NCBI GenBank assembly: GCA_937995505.1
Contig: CALKJV010000081.1
Location: 1-5,011 of the forward strand
DNA length: 5,011 bases
Direction of reading: 5' to 3'
Source: an uncultured Bacteroidia bacterium
GTDB taxonomy: Bacteria > Bacteroidota > Bacteroidia > SpSt-205
In this document: one piece after another, positions 1 to 5,011 of the stretch
Layout: every line of letters begins with the position of its first letter
How positions within the stretch are numbered: position 1 is the stretch's first letter
Made by a program: the position numbers and the translations under genes
Notes under the pieces: model-generated
Told to the model about the DNA's origin: nothing
Seen by the model: the letters and a program-made list of their open reading frames with translations, nothing else
The model's database searches: none

Positions 1-1254
1 GAAGGGAGGTGGGCTGCCCTGGGCCGAGTACCAGCAAAGGCCCGAGGACGCACCTTCTTAGCAGGGGGGGCCTTGCTCTTACCTGGGCTTATAGATACCC
101 ATGTACACTTTCGGGAGCCGGGCTATACGCACAAAGGCACCTTCTACACGGAGAGCCGAGCCGCCCTCGCAGGAGGGGTAACTACCGCCTTTGACATGCC
201 CAATACTTCCCCTCCTATTACCACCCTAGACCGTTGGCAGGCTAAACAGCACGCCCTCGCTGGGCGCAGCTGGGTCAATTTCGGCTTGTATTTTGGCGCT
301 ACGGAGGAAAATCTCTCTGAAATTCGGCAGCTTGACCCACGCCAAGTCCCAGGGGTAAAAGTATTTTTAGCTTCCTCTACCGGAGAGCTGCTGGTAGAGG
401 ATGAGACCGCTGTCCGAAGGCTTTTGCGAGAAAGCCCCGTACGACTGGTCTTTCACAGCGAAAAGGAAGCCTACATCCGAGCAGCACAGGCGAAGTGGGC
501 AGACCGCGATTGGGATACAGCGCCTGACCTTCATCTACGGGTACGCCCCCCCGAAGCTTGCATAGAAAGTACCCGCTGGCTTCTCGCAGAAGCTCCCCAC
601 GCCCAGGTGCCTTTGCATATCCTCCATATCACCACCCAAGCCGAAGTGGAACTTTTGGCGCAGCGCCCCGCCCATGTCTCTGCTGAAACCTGCCCTATAT
701 ACTTGACCTGGAGCGCAGAAGATTTTCCCTCCCACCGCAATCGTCTCAAATGCAATCCTTCCCTCAAAAGCAAAGCCGACCAAGAGGCCCTTTGGAGGGG
801 ATTAGCCCAGGGTACTTTAGAGGTAGTGGGCACGGATCATGCGCCGCATCTCTTAGCTGAGAAGGCGGCGGGGTATTGGCAGGCGCCCAGTGGAGCCCCG
901 GCAATGGGGTACCTGCTCCCCTGGCTGTGGAGCTTAGGGCAAAGGCGAGGGCTACCGCTGGAATTTTGGTTAGAGAAGATGGTATATGCCCCAGCACGGC
1001 TGTGGCAGCTATCCGATCGGGGCCCTCTCGTAGAAGGATACTGGGCAGATGCGGTGCTATTTGATCCCCATGGCGAAACCGCCGTACCCCCCGACCTTTC
1101 GCCCATACACTATGGCAAGTGTCAGTGGAGCCCCCTCGCTGGGCATACTCTATCTGGCCAGGTGCGAGCTGTCTGGGTAAATGGAGTATTGAGCTTTCAT
1201 GCAGGAGTATTTTATGGGGCGCCTGCGGGTCGGCCTGTGGCTTTGGGGCGGTAG
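1..1254 (+). CDS. pyrC: Dihydroorotase, 5'-truncated by the window edge
   Basis: Cytoplasmic metalloenzyme of the amidohydrolase superfamily that interconverts N-carbamoyl-aspartate and dihydroorotate, the third step of de novo pyrimidine synthesis. The frame is open from base 1 with no stop, so the gene starts upstream. The TTG at 73 is internal, because residues before it (LLLPG leading into the first metal motif) belong to the family. Counting from the first codon in the window (417 residues present), expected metal-site residues are visible: His34 and His36 in HVHFREPG, Lys120 in GVKVF (the position usually carbamylated), His152, His209 in HILHIT and Asp279 in GTDHAPH. The C-terminal small beta domain is present (EGYWADAVLFD, then WSPLAGHTL). 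From memory, Bacteroidota homologues are about 440-450 residues, so roughly 25-35 are missing. Allantoinase or hydantoinase are alternatives, but the overall pattern favours dihydroorotase. The 3' end overlaps the next gene by 41 bases. Confidence 0.92.
   Translation, partial: EGRWAALGRVPAKARGRTFLAGGALLLPGLIDTHVHFREPGYTHKGTFYTESRAALAGGVTTAFDMPNTSPPITTLDRWQAKQHALAGRSWVNFGLYFGATEENLSEIRQLDPRQVPGVKVFLASSTGELLVEDETAVRRLLRESPVRLVFHSEKEAYIRAAQAKWADRDWDTAPDLHLRVRPPEACIESTRWLLAEAPHAQVPLHILHITTQAEVELLAQRPAHVSAETCPIYLTWSAEDFPSHRNRLKCNPSLKSKADQEALWRGLAQGTLEVVGTDHAPHLLAEKAAGYWQAPSGAPAMGYLLPWLWSLGQRRGLPLEFWLEKMVYAPARLWQLSDRGPLVEGYWADAVLFDPHGETAVPPDLSPIHYGKCQWSPLAGHTLSGQVRAVWVNGVLSFHAGVFYGAPAGRPVALGR
1203..1207 (+). 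promoter_or_regulatory. Ribosome binding site for tamL, inside the end of pyrC
   Basis: AGGAG lies six bases before the ATG at 1214, a good Shine-Dalgarno sequence and spacing. It decides the start: the in-frame ATG at 1199 lies upstream of this motif and would add five residues (MQEYF) ahead of an otherwise normal signal peptide. Because the site is within translated pyrC, ribosomes finishing pyrC would pass over it, so coupled translation is likely (inference). Confidence 0.7.
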
Positions 1255-3628
1255 TATAAGCCTCCTTTTTTGGGGATGTTCCCCTGGCCGATTTCTCACC
1301 CCACAGGATCGCCTCGTCACCCGAGAGCCAGTTCTGCGCGGGCATGTACTCTCCGAAACCCCTCCCCTTTACATCCGCAGCAATAGCCGAACCCTCGGCA
1401 TGCGGCTAGGATTGCAATTTTATTGGGGAGGGCAGGTGCTCCAGTCTAGTGAGAAGGAGCCCTGGCGCACTCTGCGACGCCTACCCAAAATCCGCTATTA
1501 CACCTACGCCCTGGGAAAGGCTCTACAAGACCCGCTTGGAGAGGCCCCTACCCTCCTGAGCCAGCGCGCAGTGGAGCAAGATGTGGCCTTATTAGACGAA
1601 GCCTACCTCCAAGAAGGCTACTTTCAGGCCGCTATTCAGCCCCAGATCCGCCCTATCCGCGCACAGGAAGTGCAGGTTATCTACCGAATCCGACCTGGCC
1701 CTCGCTGGTACATACGAGAATTTGACCTAGTGGGCAAAGATTCAGTTATGGTGGCCATCGCCGAAGCCTTTCTAAGGGATAGGATTTTGCCGGTCAATGC
1801 TCCTTTTCGGCTCAAGCAGTTAGACGCCTTTCGGGAAGAGATACATCAGCGGCTTTTAGCGGAGGGGTACTACGGCTTGCCGCTCAGCGCTCTGGTATGG
1901 GAAGTAGATACAAGCAGCGTTTCAGAGAAATCTGCCGCCCCAGCTGGGAAGGGATTTCTGCGCCAATGGCTGGGAGGGAAACGCAGTGATGCGCCTACCT
2001 GTATCGTGCGTCTCGTACTCCCCGAAGGCTACCGCCGCTATAAGGTAACCCAAAATGAGCTTACAGTTCGGACCGCCGACAGACCCGTGGAATGGGATGG
2101 CGCGCAAGCGGGCGTACAGGTACGAAGCGAGCCCCGAGCGCTTCGTATTCTAGATCCTCGGGTCTTGATTGGGCAGCTATATGTGCCAGATGGAGTGTAT
2201 TATGACCAGCGAGCGGTGCAGGCTTCGCAGCGGGCCCTACAATCCATAGAAGCTGTGCAGTGGGTGGGCACAGCCGTAGAAGAAGATAGCGTTGGGGCGC
2301 TGCGGGTACGGTACGAGACGGTATTACGCCCTCCTTTGGATGTAGCCCTCAGTGTGGAGGGCTTTCAGTCTACCCAGCCCTTAGCGGGAAACCTTGCGCT
2401 GCCCGGAGCTAGCCTCAACCTTCGCACGACTTACTTTTCTCTTGCGCGGCGGGGGTGGTCTCTGCGTACGCAAGGTCAAGCAGCCCTGAGCTACTTTCGC
2501 CAAAAGCCAGACGCTCCCCCCGTGCCCCTATACAATTTAGCTGCGGAGGTAGGCTTGCAGTTTCCGCAGAGTTCCTGGCGCCTCGCCGAAGCCCAACCCC
2601 GCCCCCTCCCCGCTACCCTCACCCATATGCACCATACCCTCCTCTTATCGTATCAAGATATCCGACAAATTGCCTTCTCCCGACGCTATGCGACCTTCTC
2701 GTGGAGTCGGCATACCCGATTCTCCTTTCGCGACAAGCGCCAGGAAGAACAGGTCTGGACCCCTTTTGGGCTCACTTTTGTGGAGAGCCGATTCTCACCC
2801 GAGTTTGAGGCCCAGATAGAGGCGCTTTCCCCGCAAGTACGCACGCTCATTTTGCGGGACTACCTGCCGCGTCTGACGCAAGTTACGGCTTGGCGAGTCT
2901 CTACGAGCCGAGACTACTTCCAGGCCGAACGGGCCCCTCGCGGAGAATTTGCCTCCCTTCTACTGGAGTTTGGGGGCTGGCTTCCTTTCTTCTTAGAGCA
3001 CTTTCTGGTCATCGCTCGCTCTCCGACAGACAGCACTTATAGAGATAATCTCCTTCTCAATCGCTTCCGATACGGGGTATTTGGCCGCGCCTTAGGAGAG
3101 GTACGGCGGCGCTATCGGCTCCTCTCTCCAAAGCAACAGCTTTATCTACGCGGACGCGTAGGCATTGCACAGGGCCTTTTTTATACGCTGGATGTCCCCT
3201 TTGAGAACCGCTTCTTTGTAGGCGGACCCAATAGCATGCGAGCCTGGCAGTTTGGAGCACTGGGACCTGGCGGTTATGCCTTCCCGGAAAATCTCTTTCT
3301 CATTCCAGGGGGCACTCTCCTTTTAGAGGCTAATGCAGAGGTCCGCCAAAGCCTTTTCCGGGGCTTACAGCTGGCCCCTTTCGTGGATGTAGGGAACGTC
3401 TGGTTTACCAGAGGCACATTTTTTGAAGATCCACGAGGCTACATAAGCAAGCGACCTTTACCAGCCATAGGTATAGGGATAGGCCTGCGTTGGGACTTTT
3501 CGGTGCTCGTTGTACGGCTAGATATAGCCCAGCAAGTTTTCGAGCCGGCAACCGGCTGGATATTTCACGATTTTCCGATAGGGGGGGCGCGCAGTCAGTA
3601 TGTTTTTGCGGTAGGATATCCGTTTTAG
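1214..3628 (+). CDS. tamL: TamL-type Omp85 (BamA/TamA family) outer-membrane lipoprotein
   Basis: Predicted 804-residue outer-membrane protein of the Omp85 superfamily, in the lipoprotein form that replaces TamA in Bacteroidota. The family, with the inner-membrane-anchored TamB, works in outer-membrane protein and lipid transport or assembly. The N-terminus has basic residues (MGRLR), a hydrophobic stretch and Cys22 in LLFWGC, read as a signal-peptidase II site. POTRA-like segments follow: about residues 110-167 (EGYFQAAI, then IRPGPRWYI), 198-225 (LLAEGYYGLP) and 318-358. The membrane barrel runs from about 379 to the end. It contains the TamL-like WTPFGLTFVESRFSPEF (about 515-531), the Omp85 signature region GGPNSMRAW at 670-678, then LGPGGY, FVDVGNVWF near 724-732, and a terminal Phe after VGYP. 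Start 1214 is chosen over 1199 from the AGGAG at 1203. BamA is less likely because of the lipobox and the TamL-style barrel motifs. No tamB follows in this window. Confidence 0.85.
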   Translation: MGRLRVGLWLWGGSISLLFWGCSPGRFLTPQDRLVTREPVLRGHVLSETPPLYIRSNSRTLGMRLGLQFYWGGQVLQSSEKEPWRTLRRLPKIRYYTYALGKALQDPLGEAPTLLSQRAVEQDVALLDEAYLQEGYFQAAIQPQIRPIRAQEVQVIYRIRPGPRWYIREFDLVGKDSVMVAIAEAFLRDRILPVNAPFRLKQLDAFREEIHQRLLAEGYYGLPLSALVWEVDTSSVSEKSAAPAGKGFLRQWLGGKRSDAPTCIVRLVLPEGYRRYKVTQNELTVRTADRPVEWDGAQAGVQVRSEPRALRILDPRVLIGQLYVPDGVYYDQRAVQASQRALQSIEAVQWVGTAVEEDSVGALRVRYETVLRPPLDVALSVEGFQSTQPLAGNLALPGASLNLRTTYFSLARRGWSLRTQGQAALSYFRQKPDAPPVPLYNLAAEVGLQFPQSSWRLAEAQPRPLPATLTHMHHTLLLSYQDIRQIAFSRRYATFSWSRHTRFSFRDKRQEEQVWTPFGLTFVESRFSPEFEAQIEALSPQVRTLILRDYLPRLTQVTAWRVSTSRDYFQAERAPRGEFASLLLEFGGWLPFFLEHFLVIARSPTDSTYRDNLLLNRFRYGVFGRALGEVRRRYRLLSPKQQLYLRGRVGIAQGLFYTLDVPFENRFFVGGPNSMRAWQFGALGPGGYAFPENLFLIPGGTLLLEANAEVRQSLFRGLQLAPFVDVGNVWFTRGTFFEDPRGYISKRPLPAIGIGIGLRWDFSVLVVRLDIAQQVFEPATGWIFHDFPIGGARSQYVFAVGYPF

Positions 3629-3636
3629 GGAGTGGG

Positions 3637-4521
3637 TTAAGCAGCCTTGCCGAGGACTCGGGCGACAGTCTTTCCGATTTCGGCCGGGCTCTCTACTACA
3701 TGCACGCCGCACTGAGCGAGAAAGTCCATCTTTTCCCGAGCACCGCCTTTCCCGCCGGCGATAATAGCCCCGGCATGCCCCATTCGACGACCTGGTGGTG
3801 CCGTCTGCCCCGCAATAAAAGCCACCACAGGCTTCGTGCCGTGGTCGCGTATCCACTCACCCGCTATCTCCTCATCCGTACCGCCAATCTCCCCTATCAT
3901 CACTATCGCTTCGGTGGCTGGATCCTCCATCAGGAGCTGTATGATATCCCGATGTTTAGAGCCCACAATGGGGTCACCTCCGATACCCACACAGGTAGAT
4001 TGCCCGAGCCCGACCTGGGTAATCTGGTGCACCGCTTCATAAGTGAGGGTTCCAGAACGGCTCACAAGCCCGACGCTGCCAGGTTGATGGATAAAACCAG
4101 GCATAATGCCTATTTTACATTGCCCAGGCGTAATCGCCCCGGGACAGTTCGGGCCAATCAGGCGCACGTGCGGGTAATCACTTTGTAAGACATACTTTAC
4201 GCGCAGCATATCTCGCACTGGAACCCCGTCTGTAATCGCCACAATCAGCCGAACCCCCGCATCCGCCGCCTCCATAATCGCATCTGCGGCGCCCAGCGCT
4301 GGCACGAAAATAATAGAAGCATCTGCACCGGTCTGCGCCACGGCTTCCCGCATAGTGTTGAAGACGGGCAAGCCTAAATGGGTCGTTCCCCCCTTACCTG
4401 GTGTAACGCCCCCTACGACTTTCGTACCATATTCCAGCATTTGCTGAGCGTGGAAGGTCCCCTCTTTTCCAGTGAAACCTTGTACAAGCACTTTCGTGTG
4501 GGCATCTACGAGAATAGCCAT
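3637..4521 (-). CDS. sucD: Succinyl-CoA ligase (ADP/GDP-forming), alpha subunit
   Basis: Complete 294-residue alpha subunit of succinyl-CoA synthetase, the TCA-cycle enzyme that couples succinyl-CoA cleavage to ADP or GDP phosphorylation in the cytoplasm. The family is typically about 290 residues. The N-terminal CoA-binding Rossmann domain shows GFTGKEGTFHA (15-25) and GGVTPGKGG (37-45). The middle has GPNCPGAITPG (123-133) and SRSGTLTYE (154-162). The C-terminal ligase domain has GGDPIVGS (181-188), MIGEIGG (208-214) and GHAGAIIAGGKGG (248-260), in which His249 is the expected phosphohistidine. The start is well fixed: an in-frame TAG lies only four codons upstream of the ATG. No Shine-Dalgarno-like sequence precedes it, which is common in Bacteroidota. 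The beta subunit (sucC) is not adjacent: the upstream same-strand gene is a TPR protein separated by a terminator. It converges on tamL with eight bases between the stops. Confidence 0.97.
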   Translation of the reverse strand: MAILVDAHTKVLVQGFTGKEGTFHAQQMLEYGTKVVGGVTPGKGGTTHLGLPVFNTMREAVAQTGADASIIFVPALGAADAIMEAADAGVRLIVAITDGVPVRDMLRVKYVLQSDYPHVRLIGPNCPGAITPGQCKIGIMPGFIHQPGSVGLVSRSGTLTYEAVHQITQVGLGQSTCVGIGGDPIVGSKHRDIIQLLMEDPATEAIVMIGEIGGTDEEIAGEWIRDHGTKPVVAFIAGQTAPPGRRMGHAGAIIAGGKGGAREKMDFLAQCGVHVVESPAEIGKTVARVLGKAA

Positions 4522-4525
4522 GCCG

Positions 4526-4533
4526 CAAAGCTA
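4526..4533 (-). promoter_or_regulatory. Possible Bacteroidota-type -7 element for sucD
   Basis: On the minus strand this reads TAGCTTTG, matching the TAnnTTTG consensus of the Bacteroidota primary sigma factor -7 box. It ends four bases before the sucD ATG, so transcription would start at or almost at the start codon. No clear TTG -33 partner was found 19-21 bases upstream. An eight-base motif with two free positions can occur by chance, so this is a weak call supported mainly by location. Confidence 0.3.
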
Positions 4534-4563
4534 CGGAAAGTACCCGCATGGCAGCGAGCCTGG

Positions 4564-4600
4564 AAAAAAATAAAGGGGGATGGAGTGCACTCCATCCCCC
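4564..4600 (-). terminator. Rho-independent terminator of the TPR gene
   Basis: Read on the minus strand, the 13-base half GGGGGATGGAGTG is followed directly by its exact reverse complement (palindrome 4575-4600), then the T-rich tail TTTATTTTTTT (4574-4564). In RNA the middle bases would form the loop, leaving a GC-rich stem of about 11 base pairs. The hairpin begins 21 bases after the TPR stop codon. There is no T-run on the other side, so it acts on minus-strand transcripts only. It sits between two genes of the same strand and should separate the TPR gene from sucD. Confidence 0.9.
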
Positions 4601-4621
4601 TGCAAAAGGCGAGGTTCTGCT

Positions 4622-5011
4622 TTACGGATTCAAAGCGGCCTTAAACTCCGCTGACTCGCGCTGCTTGCGAAACTCCAAGTCAGATTGGGCTTTTTTCGCC
4701 AGCTCGCGGTTCGCTTGCACGGCTCGGCGCAGATTGGTAACCAGGAGGTTGGTATCCCCGCTTCGGGCACCTACGATAGCCAGCACATAGTAAGCCAGGG
4801 CATTATTGGCATCCTGCTGGATGGCCCGTTCTAGCGCGACTTTGGCTCCGGCGTAATCGGTCATAAGGAGGCGGGAAAGGCCAGCGTTATATTGGGCACC
4901 AGGCAGATCCCCCGCATTTCCAAAGGCCTCCGCAGCTGCGGCATACTGCGCGCTCTTCTCGTAGATAACACCTAAGTTGAAAGCCGCTTCAGGAGTAGGG
5001 CGCGCCGCATA
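4622..5011 (-). CDS. TPR-repeat protein, C-terminal part only
   Basis: The minus-strand frame is open from the right edge (first codon TAT at 5011-5009) to the stop at 4622-4624, giving 129 C-terminal residues. The gene's start lies outside the window. The ATG at 4864 is internal, since the repeat pattern continues unbroken before it. The sequence shows tandem helix-turn-helix units of tetratricopeptide type: EAAFNLGVIYEKSAQYAAAA, then GAQYNAGLSRLLMTDYAGAK, then NALAYYVLAIVGARSGD with a following helix. A charged end follows (DLEFRKQRESAEFKAAL). The AYYVLAIVGAR...DLEF ending resembles the tails of TPR proteins seen in Bacteroidota (recalled, not searched). TPRs are protein-interaction scaffolds. 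Location and partner cannot be inferred because the N-terminus, with any signal peptide or extra domain, is missing. A strong terminator follows, so this is the last gene of its transcript. Confidence 0.8.
   Translation of the reverse strand, partial: YAARPTPEAAFNLGVIYEKSAQYAAAAEAFGNAGDLPGAQYNAGLSRLLMTDYAGAKVALERAIQQDANNALAYYVLAIVGARSGDTNLLVTNLRRAVQANRELAKKAQSDLEFRKQRESAEFKAALNP

Noticed and set aside
247..1145. Short repeated words in pyrC (CCCTCGCTGGGC near 253 and 1133; AGTGGAGCCCC near 890 and 1125)
   Set aside because: There are only two copies of each, all in coding sequence with similar local codons. They are compatible with chance in GC-rich DNA, with no array or element structure.
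764..1345. Minus-strand open frame of 193 codons opposite pyrC and the start of tamL
   Set aside because: It is antisense to well-conserved pyrC sequence, shows no family resemblance, and spans the pyrC-tamL junction. It is best explained by scarcity of stop codons in GC-rich DNA.
2455..2808. Plus-strand 117-codon frame inside tamL
   Set aside because: It is Pro/Ser/Arg-rich with no domain, and the tamL frame here carries clear barrel motifs (WTPFGLTFVESRFSPEF).
3543..3557. Inverted repeat AGCCGG-CAA-CCGGCT near the 3' end of tamL, as a terminator for either gene
   Set aside because: It has no T-run on either strand, lies within conserved tamL codons (EPATGW), and has only a six-base stem.
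3650..3661. CCGAG-GA-CTCGG hairpin just after the tamL stop
   Set aside because: It has only five base pairs with a two-base loop and no following T-run, and falls inside the sucD 3' coding sequence.
3490..4188. Long plus-strand open frame of 232 codons overlapping the end of tamL and antisense to sucD
   Set aside because: It lies over two confidently identified genes, has no recognisable domain and a low-complexity, Ser/Arg/His-rich composition typical of a shadow frame.
1..5011. A novel defence, mobile or biosynthetic system
   Set aside because: All long reading frames belong to recognisable housekeeping or envelope families or are shadows of them. There are no transposase, integrase, toxin-like or array features, and I will not claim a new system from this sequence.

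Overview
The window looks like chromosomal DNA from a member of the Bacteroidota, or a close relative, with moderately high GC (mid-50s percent by eye). Three things point there. The dihydroorotase has the sequence style of the Bacteroidota enzyme. The long outer-membrane protein is the lipoprotein form of TamA (TamL) found in that phylum. The succinyl-CoA ligase alpha subunit and the TPR tail also resemble Bacteroidota homologues. Arg and Trp are common and Lys is scarce in the predicted proteins, which fits a GC-rich and possibly thermophilic lineage, but that is only a guess.

Layout: two plus-strand genes fill 1-3628. The first is a dihydroorotase (pyrC) whose 5' end lies before the window. 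It overlaps by 41 bases a TamL-type Omp85 outer-membrane lipoprotein, whose ribosome binding site lies inside the end of pyrC. The next gene runs the other way: sucD (3637-4521, minus) converges on tamL with only 8 bases between the stop codons. Upstream of sucD on the minus strand is a 100-base gap holding a strong intrinsic terminator (a perfect 26-base palindrome plus a T-rich tail). Beyond it is the C-terminal end of a TPR-repeat protein that continues past the right edge.

The genes cover pyrimidine synthesis (third step), outer-membrane protein/envelope biogenesis, the TCA cycle (succinyl-CoA to succinate with nucleotide phosphorylation) and an unassigned TPR scaffold. Apart from the pyrC-tamL overlap, which suggests co-transcription and coupled translation, nothing shows that they act together. 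I found no mobile element, CRISPR array, RNA gene or defence system. The window reads as ordinary core genome. The more interesting points are how transcription signals are packed between the TPR gene and sucD, and the tail-to-tail arrangement of tamL and sucD.
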